A stretch of 64,000 bases of DNA from Cryptomeria japonica (GCF_030272615.1 NC_081414.1:662172438-662236437), one strand, 5' to 3'. Shown: positions 48,451-61,335, numbered from the stretch's first letter. Notes: generated by a model not told the origin, from the letters alone. Numbers and translations are program-made.

Positions 48451-49079
48451 TTAAAGCTCTTGCCACAATGGCATCTATTGATTTACGCTAACTATTGATT
48501 TTAGAGAAGAGATCCAATAGTTTGAAGCTCCCTATTGTCAAATACAACTAGGTTCCTTAAGGATCATTGCATGGAAGCTTCCTCCCTTCTTTGTGATTTT
48601 AACATTGTTCTTCCTTTCACAAAGTGTGGTTGAACCCTTGGTCAAGTAATACTATTTCAATCTGGCATATCCTATTGCATGTTCAATACACGACTCTACT
48701 ATTCCAATGACCATTAATTACAAGCTGCAAGTAGACATTCTGGTTAGCTAAGATTTACTATTTGATAGATATCTTATGCACTCTATATTGAAAGATAATA
48801 GGTGGCACATGCATTCAATGAAGGGCATCATGGCTCCCATCATTTGTTGTAGAAGTTTCTAACTGACTGCATGTGTCTCCTTTCAATTGCCTATTTTCTA
48901 TCATTTGATAGATGCAATTGAGGTAAAGTTAAATAGAAGGAAGAGCATGCGAATGAAATAATATGTCAAGTGGATATCAACATGCAAAAGTGCCCGAACA
49001 CCGTGGAAATCAAAATATATGTGACAAAGCTAGGGCAACTATATGGACAAAGCAACTTTGGAGAAAAAGGGAGTACCAT
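48451..49079. other. Decayed DNA between the copia and LINE remnants
   Basis: No clear motif. The left part may continue the minus-strand copia and the right part (from about 48900) the + strand LINE, but both are too eroded to divide. Confidence 0.3.
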
Positions 49080-49520
49080 GTCAAACATTTGAATCCTACA
49101 TGTGATGATGAGCAAAAGGAATATATAGGAGCATAAATAAGATGGAAAGTGAACATGTTAATAGTTCAGCTAAGAACTAGCTTGCATTTTCTTAGTTGCC
49201 ATGCTAGAAGATGGACAATGCCTAATGAAAAATGGGTTGATAGGATATGTTGCTTTTGTACTTTGGCGTTAGTGGAAACAAAATGACACTACATCATAGA
49301 ATGTCCAACTTACAAAGATATAGGGATCGATTACATTGATATTCTAAATGTTAGACTCCTTGATTACCTTGTTTGAAGAGGAAAGGCTAACAAGAAGAGC
49401 AAAATATTTCATCAAGAATAACAATAAAATATCTTAGATAAAAAAGGAAATAGATGCTAGTTAGACTTAATAAAAGGGAGCTTGCTTGTTGGAGCTTATA
49501 TGCATGGCAACATTGTTTAA
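49080..49520 (+). pseudogene. LINE reverse-transcriptase 3' end (zinc-binding region)
   Basis: The + strand translates to VQLRTSLHFLSCHARRWTMP, then WVDRICCFCTLALVETK and HYIIECPTYKDI. The pattern QLR....L....GRW..P...R.C..C....E...H....CP.Y is the C-terminal zinc-binding region of plant LINE polymerases. One TGA replaces a residue before HYIIECP. No poly(A) tail or endonuclease was found. Confidence 0.65.
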
Positions 49521-49829
49521 TATTGAAATGGTGAAAAATGCGATCCTAGGCTAAGAGTATTAACCTAGAATCAATTCCTTTTCAGATGCATTTCATTTAG
49601 AAGAGGTGTGAATGGGTTTGACTACAATCCTCAACGGATTGTCAAATTGTCTTGGATCCACACCTAATTTGTTTCATTGTTGTGTTGTGTGTGATTGATT
49701 GAATATGTGTAATGAACTAGCTAAAGAAGGCAATTTTGAACAAGATTAACAAAATGCTTAAAGATCATAATAGAAATGCAACACGGAAAGGTAGATTTGG
49801 AAAGGAAGCGCAAAGAAGAACTTGTTGCT

Positions 49830-50900
49830 GTAATTTGGAGTCGATTGGGCAGGACATTGGCGTTGGGCACTGGAATCTAGAAGTAGATGCCAATGTTGGG
49901 GATTAGGTTAGGAGCTTTTTTGGCTGTCCTAAAAAATTGGGGCAAAACAAGAGGACACTAACGTTGGGCACTATTGTCCTAGGGTTTTGGGCTCTGCAAA
50001 GTTTGAAACTAGTTGTCGTTGTCTTCTCAATTTGTTAGTATCGTTTTCGCAAATTGGATTGCTTGGATTTGCACCCGAACACATAAAAGAGAGGAAAATG
50101 TTGTGCTATATATGGTCTTGCCAAAATCAACCCCATGTTGGCGTTCCCACCTCCACAAGAGTAATGATGAATGACAACAATTGCATGGTGCTTCAGGAGT
50201 AGGGGCAAAACGGTATTGTTGTCGTAAATTGGATTCCTTGGATTTGCACTTGAACACATAAAAGAGAGGAAAATGTTGTGCTGTATATGGCCTTGCCAAA
50301 TTCAAACCCCATGTTGGTGTTCCCACCTCCACAAGAGCAATGATGAATGATAACAATCGCATGGTCCTTTTGCAGTATAGGCAAAACGAATAAAATCAAC
50401 CACAATGATTACCTTAAACATAAAATCAGTGTTTGGATTTCATGTAAGGTGATGAAGACTTGCTCTCATGAAGTCTTGCAAAACATTAGTACAACATGAT
50501 AACAATAATAATGAATGATGCTTGATAAAAGATCTTAGTTTGCTTCATGATAATCTTCAAATTTCTCTGCTTGATGGATCTTGAATCCTTGTTAGAAAGA
50601 CTTAAATTGCTAGATTGATCACTAGATTTTTCGTTAAGCCTTTTAAATGAGGGAGTCACATTTATATGTGTCTTGCACCTTTTTGCAAAAAACTCTTTAG
50701 GAGAGGCCGACAACAAGATTACAACCATTAAGGGCTTGAAGTTGACACTCAAATTTTTGAATTAGGAGCCAAATTGGGAGGACACTAGCACTGTGTGCTA
50801 ATGTCTAGTCCTTTTTGGCTACGCAAAGGGCTAGGCACTAGAGGGGCGACCTACCCTTTTTGGCTACGCAAAGGGCTAGGCACTAGAGGGGCGACCTAGT
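49830..50900 (-). repeat. Cluster of direct repeats (175-bp and 45-bp duplications)
   Basis: Two 175-bp units start near 50036 and 50211 and share TGGATTTGCAC, GAACACATAAAAGAGAGG, AAAATGTTGTGCT and GTTCCCACCTCCACAAGAG. A perfect 45-bp duplication starts at 50811 and 50856 (CTTTTTGGCTACGCAAAGGG). GAGGACACTA and related words near 49850, 49950 and 50780 form a third, looser repeat. The open frames on both strands are by-products. Probably the leader of the LTR-like region to the right, read on the minus strand. Confidence 0.7.
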
Positions 50901-52340
50901 GCAATCTTCCAAGGATGTTGAAGGATTTTCACATCAAGAAAGTGCATTTGAATACCTTAAGCGACACAATCCAAACTACTATCCACAATCGAACTTAGCT
51001 CGAATTTAGTGGCTCAAGCTAACTTTACATTGCAACTTATAATCAGCAAGATGCGAAAAGTATGAACCATGGAAATTCATTAAACACCATTACATTCTCC
51101 AATGAAATAAAAGCACTAACTCTACTTCTACTCTAAGTGAGGAAGGTGAAACCATGCAAGTTTTGAAAAATAACTTAAGTGAACATCATCAGAGAACAAT
51201 GCATCACTGTTATTATCTCAATAACTTATCACAACAATTTCATACAAATCTCCCTGCTTTGGAAATGAAGGGGTCACCCCCTTATATAGGCCTCCAGCCT
51301 TGATTACATGCAATCCCTGATTAGGGTTTGACCCAAAAGATTCCACACACATGATGCAACAAGGTGGGAATAAACATTAATAACCCATCATGCCCATTAT
51401 CCATTAATTACATTCTACCAAAAATGGCATTCATTGTGCATTAAATGCACCACTTTTTTCAAATTTGCCCTATGTGTAATAAATGCACCATCACCTCCAA
51501 AATTGGTTACATGCAAAAGATGCTCCACCACTGCATTAAGTACGACAGTTGCCATGCAATGAATTATCCTCCACCTTGGTCAAATATTCTAGCAATGAAT
51601 GTGCCACTATGCCTTCATGTAAATAGATTCACGGCATGCAAATGGACCCTACTGTCATTTATAATTTTCCTGGTTGTGCTTCATTAACATGGAATATTCT
51701 CTTTGCATGTCAGCAACTCATCCCTTACAAGAATCTCTCCATTCTGGGCTCACAAAAGAGATTTTGAAGATTTTCTTGCCTTGGAAGAATTTTAACAAAT
51801 TTATCTGCTCCTGCAAGAATCTTGCACATCTGGAATTCTTGGAGAGAGAAAATTCTTGAAGAGAGAATTTTGTCCTTAAGCACACTTCGTCTTGAAGGAA
51901 GATTTTCCTGACCACTGACCATTTTCCATGCTTAAAGAATTTTGTCTTGTTCTGAACTCTAGAGAGAGAAAATCTTCTTACTTAACCAATTTTCCTTGTG
52001 CCTTGAAATTCTTCACCTTGGGCACATTTCTTCCTTAAGGAACTAATTTCTTCAATCTTTAGCCAAATTTCACACTATCTTAAGAATTCTGTCTTGAAGG
52101 AAGGAAATTCCAACACATCGTCTCGAAATTTGGGTGAATTTTCATGCCTGAAAGAGGATTTAAAAAAAATTTCGCAGGGGGAATTTGCTTTCACATTTTC
52201 ATACTTGACTTCGAATTTCCATGCCTTGGAATTCATCCTTCAATCTTGGGTGCTGGAATGACCTTGTGGAGGAATTTTCTTTGGAAGGAAAATTCCTTTC
52301 CTTGGTTTGGCGCTCCTCTTTATCCTTGGGCACTAATTTG
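50901..52340 (-). mobile_element. Minus-strand LTR-like region
   Basis: A minus-strand TATA box (CCTATATAAGGGGG, plus-strand about 51270-51285) is followed leftward by leader-like DNA. To its right (51720-52340), repeated AATTCTTGA-GAG and TTCCTTGGAAG words resemble the U3 tandem repeats of the giant LTRs in complement. Ends and target duplication were not found. Confidence 0.4.
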
Positions 52341-52980
52341 ATGTCTTGGAGGAATTTTGATAATCATTGACTTTTCTTGCATATCCCCTACCTAGCGCTC
52401 ATCTTCCAACCTATCTCTTTTCCTTTTCCTAGGTAGTTTAGGGTAGGCTAGTTGTTAAAGCAGTTTTTATTTTGCATCATTTGTAGTAATGGCATGGCCT
52501 TAGATGGTTAATTAGTAGTTGTACAATAGAAGAGAATGCTGACCTTCTCTAGAGGGTTTTGTGTAGTTATGTGAAAGCAACTTTTTTATTTGAGTATCTT
52601 TGGTATCACAAAGCTTAGTAGACACAATTCACATTTTTGCTTCACTTGTTAAGTGTTGGTTGCAGCCTTGAGGTCCGCACACCTAGGAGAATTTTTGTCT
52701 AGCCCACATATGAGTGTGAGGTTCCCTACTTGTTTGCTCTCTATGAGAGCTTTTCTTCCAATGCCTATGGTTAAAAATCCATAGGTAATATGTTTACTTC
52801 AATTGAGCCTCAAACTAGTTGATGATTTATTAGTTACCTGCGCTAGGACTTGAACTCATTGTAATTATTATAGGTTATCATTACCGAGGATTGTATTGAA
52901 TCGTATTTGATGGGATTAATTTCGCTAAGGATTTGACCAAACAAATGAATACATTAACATTTATAGTACAATAGTTAGTA
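52341..52980. other. No recognisable feature
   Basis: T-rich DNA without an open frame, a motif or a clear repeat. Confidence 0.3.
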
Positions 52981-54300
52981 TGTAATGGCCCCTTCTCGCA
53001 CATAGTCAGTTTGGCTTCCTATCAGCCTATTCTCAGGGTTCCGGTAGGTTAAGCAAATTTGGTCAAGGAACTCAGTGTTTTGTGGAGAGGTCGAGCTTGT
53101 GATTTTAGTGTGTTTCGACAATGCATCTATTTTTAGCATATGCTAGTTTTAGGGTGCTATTCCGAGCACTTGGTCTTAGTTTCAGTTCCCTCTTGGCTTC
53201 AGAGTGAAATGTTTTCAATTTCAATGCCTTGGCGAGCTTTCTAAGGTGAAGTGGATAATATTTTATAATTTTCATTGAAGTGTTTAAAAAGGTAACTTTA
53301 TTTTATAATCTAAGTGATTAAAGTGTTTATTAAGTGGCCCCAAAAATGGATGCCATGGTAAGGGGAAATTGTGTTTATTAAGTTGCCTCAATGGGGAGGT
53401 CTAGATGAAGGGGGTGACTAAAGTGAATTTAAATATTATTGAAAGACAGCTTGTGAGAAAACATTATGATTCAAATTTGTGTTGCCCTAACTTTTTCCTT
53501 CAACTCTATAAATATGAGTTGTGACTCTCATTTCTGCATTCTGAAATCACCAACATAAAGAAATGCTGCTGGAATGAAGTTGGATAGTTCACTTGGCGCT
53601 GGTTGAGGACGAAAACCCTCTTCAATTGTGCTGGTTTTGGTGGTAAAATATTCACCCTAGCTGGTTGTAGCTAAGAGATTGTGTTTTCAGTGTTCTTGGC
53701 TTGCAGTTGATGATATTGGTTTGAAGATGAAGAAGGTTTTTGAAGTATTTTGATGTGCTTAGCTTTTTTTTGGAGTGCTGTTCAAGTTTGATGTGTGATG
53801 CAATTTTCTCAGTGCTAGACTTCCATTCTCAGAGTTATAGAGAAACCTCTTTTTGCGTATATCTCTTCGAGGGAGATTTATTTGTTTCTGGGTATTTTTG
53901 CATATCTCTTATCTGAGCTGGGCAACCTCTTTTGATAGGTCATTTGCAAGATTTGGTTAAGAAATGAATTCCTAAGGCTGGTTGAACTTCTTGGAGGGTT
54001 GTACATTCCCTCTTTTGGCATGTGGGAGATTTGGGAGGTCAAAATCTGCAATTTGACGAGGTTTAATAAATGCTTTTGAGGTGCTTGGAAGGATGGAATC
54101 ATCTGAAGCAGTTTGGGACAGATTCGTGGGGAGTTTGGTTATCTGTAAGTTTTTAGAGAAAATCGCCCCTTTGCAGTTTCTAGCACCCAGATTTGCAGCA
54201 GACCATTGGAACTCCTTTCCACACTGGGAATCACTCATTTCAATGTGTTGGGACTTCTTTGGTGTGGACGGATTATTGTTGCATGAGTTCTGATTGTTTA
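52981..54300 (+). mobile_element. LTR-like region starting TGTAATGGCCCC
   Basis: TGTAATGGCCCCTTCTC resembles the TGTAATGTCCCCTCTTC start of the gypsy LTR at 60001. Both contain GTTTATTAA-(A)GT(T/G)(A/G)CC words downstream. A TATA-like CTATAAATATGAG lies near 53508. The right end is not resolved and no internal region follows, so this may be a solo LTR. Confidence 0.45.
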
Positions 54301-54899
54301 GGTAGCTTGGAAAAGTATAGTCAATGACGCAATGTCTCATATGTGCAATGTTTATTGCCAATGAGTTTAATTAATGCAAGCTTATAACAACCTTAAAGAA
54401 ATCCATTTCCAAGTCTGCACTTGTGCTAAGTCTGATTTTAGTTTATTTTAATAAGTTTGATGAAGAATTAATGGTGAGCTTGCTGTTTGGATGCACTTAT
54501 TTCTATCATATTTGGAATGTATCATGTTTTATGAATGTCCTTCATTGTGAATGAAATCTGAAAGCAATCAGCAAACAGTATACATTTGGTTTCAAACACT
54601 TGCAGAACTTTCAGGAAAAAATAAATCAGGGCCGCATGTTACATGGTATATATGACACGCAACTGGGATTATGCTTAATTAACTACACTTTTTCTCTCAG
54701 TCAACCCTATACAATAGTCAATATGATATACAATTACCACTTTGTGGTCAAATTAAGGTCACCTGTCAGCTCACCTTATAAAAGAAGCAATTTTATACTT
54801 GACAGCTTGTCAATGGTTAAGATAAGCCAAACTGGTCAACAACAGTGGATTCATAGTCACACTTCGATTGGTCAGTCAAACATGTTGATTTTGTAACTA
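54301..54899. other. No recognisable gene
   Basis: AT-rich DNA with one 98-codon frame (54600-54896) lacking any motif I recognise. Confidence 0.3.
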
Positions 54900-55972
54900 G
54901 GTTAGGAAAATAAATAGGATTCGGATTGCCTTAAGGCATCATCCGAATCCTTATAGGGCAGGGCCCTATCTATTGTATTTATATGTAATGTGTAAAACAA
55001 ATAGGGCTGGGCCCTATTCCGATGTTGTCCGAATCCCAAAAGGGGGCTGGGCCCTGCTTCATTAAGGAGGCGTGTAAATAGGGCTGGGCCCTATCTCTAT
55101 GTGCACAAACTCGAATAGGGCTGGGCCCTTTATATCCTACACGCCAAGCAACATGAAACATGTTCATCATATTATAGGGCCGACCCTATATCACTTCATG
55201 TAACGTGTGGCCCTAAATAGGTGCGCTCCCCTTGCAATATAACTTAATCATTATTAGTACGCCAAAATAGGGCAAGACATAAGGTAACGTGTAAGCCCTA
55301 TAATTGTAATTAAGTCTTGGCACAAAACTTAAGGTGAAGCCGACTTGAGTTGGTCTCCACGACAAATATAAATAGAGATTAATGTGTATGCATTAAACAC
55401 TTAGTTTTCATCATCAATGTGAAGTTAGGTCTGCAAGATCTGTCCACTCATTCTGGAGGTTAGCGAATCCTCATTGAAGGCAAGCGAACCACTTCTGATC
55501 AAGGAATCAGCGAATTACTTCTGCCATCAACATTTGCCATACATGCGATCTTGGACAGTGAATACATTGAAGAGGATAGCAAGTTCCTCTTGAAGGTCTA
55601 CAAACATCATTAGGTCTGCAATTTTCAGTGAAGAACTATGAAGAGCTGGAAGCTATATGCTGATGATATTCTTATATAAGAAAGAGATAAGTCTGCTATC
55701 TTCTGCTGTTACATTGTGCCCTAGCTGGGTTACGACTGTAACTCTAATTCTGCCCTAGGTTGACAGTTATATCAGATAAGTAATCTGATCTTTATTGCCA
55801 TTGTATTTTACAATTAATAAAAGGATCTAGATCTGATTTGTTGCTGGGTTTTTCCTCCAAGAGGGAGGTTTTCCCAGGGTAGTCTTGTGTTGTGTGATCC
55901 TCTATTTGTATGCTTTACTGTGCAACTTTAGTTTTCTGTTTATTGTGGATAATCTAATCATGAAAACTAACA
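54900..55972 (+). mobile_element. Copia-type LTR with GGGCCC repeats
   Basis: Starts GGTTAGG (probably a mutated TGTTAGG), ends ACTAACA. The copia U5 signature is clear: TTGCTGGGTTTTTCC, then AGAGGGAGGTTTTCCCAGGG (about 55840-55880), as in 31726-32518. A series of AATAGGGCTGGGCCCTAT palindromes fills 54955-55185. Flanks (AACTA, AAACA) match only partly. No internal region follows, so it is probably a solo LTR. Confidence 0.6.
54955..55185 (+). repeat. GGGCTGGGCCCTA palindrome array
   Basis: GGGCCC or a near variant occurs six times (about 54962, 55010, 55048, 55085, 55123, 55174), each within AGGGC-(T)GGGCCCT. TGGGCC is the plant site II element bound by TCP factors. It lies in the U3 part of the LTR. 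Confidence 0.75.
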
Positions 55973-57117
55973 AAACATAGATTACAGGTTAAGTCTGCAT
56001 ATTTTTGATATCATTCATTTAAATTCTCTTCTCAACTCTACTCTTGATAATGAGATAGGAAGAAGGAAGTTCATTGATCCATGCATAGTAATGGGGCTTC
56101 ATAATATCTTTACAGTCACTTATATGCATTCAGTGAGGAAATTTTTGAAGGCAAGCATTCATTAGGCTCATCAGTAGTGCTATTATAGTTAATGCTTCAT
56201 TTATGCAACGTTGTCAGAGGAGGAGAGAATAGATATTCAAGTTCATTATTGGTGATTATCATTGTTCCACGGCCGTTGGGGATGGGGGGATGCGGGGACG
56301 GGCTTTAGGGACTGGGGGACAAAAGGCCTAAGTTTTGGGGGCGGGTTTCAGGGATGGTGGGACTTGGGCCTGGGGGGGGGGTAGATGCGTACCTGTGGAA
56401 CACTGGTGATTATTCAATAATGGATAGCACTGTAGGTTCTGCTGTTACTCCATCTTTTCTATGCTTTGTATGGCTTCTCTGGGGTAGTAGGTTGTGTCAC
56501 TTTGATGCATCTCGTAGGGTTTGTATGCTTATAGCTGCTGGTTTTCTCAATGATGTTTGCTACTTTCTAGGATTGACACATTTCTAGATAAATTCTTATG
56601 TTTTGTTTTATTAGGTGGATATATTTTTGGCTCTCTTTTACTACAATAGTTTTTTTTTTTTGATAGGTAAATAGTTAGATAGGGCCAGCTCCCTTTTATA
56701 TTAATAAGTTCAAAAATTTACATCCGATTGTTCAGCAATAGATTTACTACAATAATTGTTGATGGTACAGCTAAGTTGCATTTACATTTGTTGGTTGTTT
56801 ATTGAAATCAATATAATTTTTCCGTCTTTCTCAAATGTCTATAGCAATATATACTAATAAAATTTCATAACATTATCTTAGAAAATGTTATCCTTTCCTG
56901 CAGACCTTGGATATTATAATTCGAAAAAGAAAAAAACATTTTTTTTTTGTAATTTTTAAATTTTTTGATTATATCTTTTAGACTCTTGTGGATCACAACT
57001 ATTGTGGATATGGCTTTAGTGCTAATAGTCATGTATTTGTGTAGCTTATAGATTTTATCTGGTCTGTATCTTGAAGTTAATATGCTGTTTAATGTTGCAT
57101 CCTTATTTTCCTTGCAG
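55973..57117. other. Mostly featureless DNA around a G-rich island
   Basis: Apart from the G-rich block at 56274-56390 there is no supported feature. The frame at 56354-56587 starts inside that block and has no recognisable content. Confidence 0.3.
56274..56390 (+). repeat. G-rich island
   Basis: About 115 bp with more than ten runs of three or more G, including GGGGATGGGGGGATGCGGGG and a final run of ten G, in otherwise AT-rich DNA. The composition allows G-quadruplex formation on the + strand. Confidence 0.8.
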
Positions 57118-57180
57118 CACAGCATTTTCCTTGCTTCAATTGGGAGAAGTTCAACCTGGCCATTTGATTCTTGATCCGAT
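57118..57180 (+). CDS. Possible exon of an RNA methyltransferase gene
   Basis: The 63-bp segment between a TTCCTTGCAG acceptor and a GAT|GTATGA donor translates to TAFSLLQLGEVQPGHLILDP, with a methionine codon completed across the donor. The form L.L....PG..(I/V)LDPM is the SAM-binding motif I of THUMP/UPF0020-type RNA methyltransferases (followed there by CGxG). Neighbouring exons were not found, which could mean long introns or an isolated fragment. Tentative. Confidence 0.35.
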
Positions 57181-58008
57181 GTATGATCCTTTCGCTGTTT
57201 AATAGTTGCCATGTTTAATATTTGCAAGTTCATTTTCTTTTTTTTTGTGTTCTCAAATGGAAGATTTGGAATCTAGGACTTTCATAAATCAAGATATTCT
57301 TTAGGTGAAATTGTTTGTTGGGACCTATGAAGCTGTATCTTGTTGAATAAATTATTGTTTATGTGATTGCAAATGAAAATAAGGAACACTCTGGTATGCT
57401 AAAGGTTCATTACCTTAACATACTAGTGTTTTTCTTTCTTTGAGTATGAATATGAAATAACATGTGTTTACTCTTATAAGCTAATTAGAATAACACAGAA
57501 ATGGGAAAGTATATGTAGTTGCTACTGACATAAAAAAGCACTCCCAATTTGTCATTTGGTTATAATAGATGACCACAGAAGGTTGCAGAAGACCAGTATA
57601 GTGGCTAACATATGCTCAGAAACAAAAATCAGAACCCAAAAAGTGCATTATATTCTCCTTAGTAAGTATAGTGATTTGCCCAAGGAAGTGCAGGGAGGAA
57701 TCCTATAGAGAATAGCTAAAGTGCATGTTGTGATTTGTGTGATAAAGGAGTAGATTAAATGATTTCAGAAAGGTACCATGGCAATGTAATAGATTTAGTT
57801 TGCAAGATTTTGGCAAGAATTGGCTATGGAGTAATAAGGTTGCAGGGATTATGGGGGCAAATGATATCAATAATTGCAGGAAATAATTGAAAAATAATGT
57901 AGATTGTGCAGGAATAAGCCTAAGATTCGAAGGACAAGCATTAGGGAATGGAGGCTTTAATGTGTAGTAAGAGTAAAACCATAAAGCATAACTTTTGTCA
58001 GCAGACAC
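57181..58008. other. No recognisable gene
   Basis: AT-rich DNA. The minus-strand frame at 57703-58059 has no family motif. Confidence 0.3.
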
Positions 58009-59093
58009 TGTTGGTATTTTGATGATGTTTAGTTGTGATTGGCATTGATGGACACACACTTATTTGATGAATGTATTATTCTCAACCGGTAACTATTCTA
58101 ACCGGTATTGTATGAATAGTCTTTATTTGATTGAAGACTATTGGTGTTTTAAAGGAGAAGCTTATCGGTCAAGTGGTATGAAGACCTTAAGCGGAATGGA
58201 GACCCCGAGCGGCAGTTAATCTTTTGATCAGATCGACTATGATCAAGTCCAGTCTTCACCTATCAACTGATGATTGGTTTATGTAATTAACCGGTATACA
58301 TGTAATGTGTGATGAGTTATCATCCACCGACACTTTAGCGGTGTTTCTGTGCCATGTTACCAAATGTGTCTAGATGCACTGTACCTAGGAAATTGTAATC
58401 TAATCCTATTGGACCGACATGAAATCAAGTTCCTATTTAAGGACATCATGTCTAGGGTTTTGAGAGAAATAGAAGTTGTTATGTGCGAGTCTTTTGAGAG
58501 GAAAGGTATCTTGTGATTGAGATTGAGAGTGCAAAGCATAGAAGACTGAAGTAATGCTTGAATGCATTAACAAGGAGTTATTAGGGATCTAATCAAGCAT
58601 TTTGTGCTACTATCTAGATCATTCACTTGTTGATTACTAATATCTTCGACAAGTCTGAAACCCTTAACCGGGTAGGCCTAGCCAAGCCTATTGTAAATCT
58701 TCTAACAAGGTGGTCCACAGTTGTGGATCTGAAATCCTTTAACAGGGTAGTCTTTAACATGACTTATCTCCTAACAAAGATCTGGATTCCTAACAGGATC
58801 TGTTCTGGTGAAGAACATTGTAAGACCTTAATTGGTCTGGTTACTATTCTGCAGATAGTTGACTTGTGAGTTTTACTCACCGTGGTTTTTCCCATTTGGG
58901 TCTCCACGTCAAAATATCTTGTGTTATGGTGATTGTGCTTTTATGGGTGAATGCTTTATTTGCTATTTGGCTTATTTATGTTTTAACCAGTTTATTGTTT
59001 ATGCTACTACACCGGTCTACTAGAAAATTGTTTAAGAGTTTGGTTAAGTTTTTAGGCATACTAATTCACCCCCCACCCTCTTAGTATTCATCA
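58009..59093 (+). mobile_element. Copia-type solo LTR with GACAC/GACGC target duplication
   Basis: Starts TGTTGGTATTTTGATGATG and ends TATTCATCA. Flanks GACAC (58004-58008) and GACGC (59094-59098) differ by one transition. It contains CTATTTAAGG (about 58433) as a TATA-like site, CCGTGGTTTTTCCCATTTGG and CCACGTCAAAATATCTTGTG (about 58880-58920), and AATTCACCCCCCACCCTCTT near the end, all usual in copia LTRs with long leaders. No internal coding region is attached. Confidence 0.75.
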
Positions 59094-59098
59094 GACGC

Positions 59099-60000
59099 TA
59101 CTGCAGTCACATTAGTGTCGAGGACACAGGTTTGCAAAATGTCAGGAATGGATAGTAAACAATTAACGGATGAATGTTTGGTCTGTATGATGCTTTGCTC
59201 AATGGTTTCAAGCTCAAATATGAGCTTAATAAGTGCTAGAACATGTCTAGGGGAATGCCAACTAAAGTGATTGCTCATATGGAGTGAAAAGTGCAAAGTA
59301 TGCAATTTTTTGACACTAGAATGATAAATTCTCAAGTTTTCTTTGATTGTTTGATTTAAGGCCTCATATACTAATTTATTGTTGCAAATGCCTATGCAGT
59401 TGGGCGTAATATTGCTGTCAAACAGATAGTTAAATAGAAAATATGTTTTGTGGCTTGTCCTCTACTTTATTTATATTAAATATCCTACCAGTTTTTTGTT
59501 CTGATAGGGTTTATGAGTGAAACATTTTTGTGCTATTTGGTCATGTGAGTTGGTTCTTAGTTTAGCAATCATGATTTTATTAATGAGGTGAGTAACCTGG
59601 TGAGGGTAGGCTAGTTTGGGGTTGATAGTGTACATATAATGCAAAGTTTTTTCTTGGTGTTTCATTTTAATAATTTTATCATCCTTCAATAGGCTGTTTG
59701 CAATTATGGTTTGGATAATTGTTTCAAGGTTGTCCAATTTTTATGGTAGCGTGTGTTCATGAATATCCTAATATTTTAACTGTTTATTTGAGTCTTCTTT
59801 CCAACTTTTTAGCAAAAAATGGATAACTTTTACAATGTCGCTAACACTGAATGAACATGGTTGGAGACAATTAAGCTTTACCCAAACAAGCCCTTGAAAG
59901 TAACATGGTAGATGCAGCAAGACACATTAGAAAAACACATGGAAACAAATGTTATAGCATAGATTTAAAAATTGTGGGAAACTTGCAAATACTCACGAGT
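59099..60000. other. No recognisable gene
   Basis: AT-rich DNA between two LTRs. The short frames on both strands show no motif. Confidence 0.3.
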
Positions 60001-61335
60001 TGTAATGTCCCCTCTTCTTTAGTTACCATTCAGTTGCTCAGATTCACCTGTCATCCATCTCCACAGGTGAAGTTCGGTGTTTGGAGATGAATTCGCTAGC
60101 CAAAGGGGATCTAGACTTAGTCATCTTATGACTTTGGTGGAAATAATAAAGTCGCTTTATAATATAAAGTTACATAAGTTAAAAAGTTAATTTAAAAGAT
60201 GTTTATTAAAGACTTTATTAAGTTACCTTGCACACATCCCTAGGTGGTAAAGAAACTTTATTATGGCCCCTTCTTAATGACTAATTACCCCCTCATTGCT
60301 GGTCAAACTTCTTTAAGGAGAAAAGATTCCTTTGGAATCTTTAAATGATGCCAAATAGTACGATGATGGTTTGAGGGGTAAAAAAGAGGCATGGAGTTGG
60401 AAAGACGTATCATTTTTGTTTTGGAAATTATTCATTTGGTCTCTGCAGCAGTCTACCATAGCAGGTACAGCTTGTGGAATCTTGATTGAGGGTGAAACCC
60501 TTCAATCTTGGACTAGTTGGACGTTACCCCAACCTTCTACATCACTCCAGCACTCATATTTATGCACTTATCAGGCCATTGGGGCCCCAGATTCCTTTGT
60601 TTTAGACATCAGATTTCAGGGAAAGTGGAATTGATTAGATCTGGACGGTTTTGGAGAGAGTTCTTTGCAGATCATTAGTAATTAATGCCAGCCATACTGT
60701 TTATCAGCCAGCCATACCCTAGCCTGGAGGTGTGGTTGCCAAATAAATAAACTAGGGATATTTAGGAGTTGGAATTGGGATTAATTTTATTGTCAGCAAT
60801 AAGGAAGAACAGATCCATGGTTTATTTAGAGGAATTCCAGTACATGTGGTCTACAGAAGCAATTCATTGAGGAAAAGGGACATAATTTGGGAATCTTGCC
60901 TGGCAAGAATTTGGAATTCCAACTAGGTCTGAATATTTCTTCAGTATTAGTTTTTGGTAATTATGCTAGAGTTAAATGAAGTCATTTGCAACCCTTAGTA
61001 GCAGCTAGAGGTGCTTAGAGCAACCATTGTTTCAGTTCAGGCTCAAATTCTACCTTCAAACCCTGGCGTTGGACTCCTGGTAGGCCCTGAACGGCTTATT
61101 TCTATGAAGAATCCTCTTTATTAATTATTTGTACTTGCTGCAATTAATAATCAGAAGTCTGGAAACTATTATCAGTTCTATATTTATTGTATTGCATTTA
61201 TTATTTTTCATGTTTTGTCAAAAATCCAAAAAACTACAAAAAATTGAAAATACAATAAACTTCCAAAAACACTTTTCGCTGGTCAAAGAATTTGAATTTG
61301 TAAACAATCAGCAGTTTGGATAAGAATTCTAGTCA
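60001..61335 (+). repeat. 5' LTR of a Ty3/gypsy element
   Basis: Starts TGTAATGTCCCCTC at 60001. The right end is set at AGTCA (about 61335) because a primer-binding-site-like sequence and gag follow. T-rich with polypurine stretches. The frame at 60371-60634 inside it has no recognisable content. Confidence 0.65.

Noticed and set aside
50027-50405. Overlapping minus-strand frames with repeated MGLILARPY-like phrases
   Set aside because: They are produced by the 175-bp duplication and have no protein-family signature.
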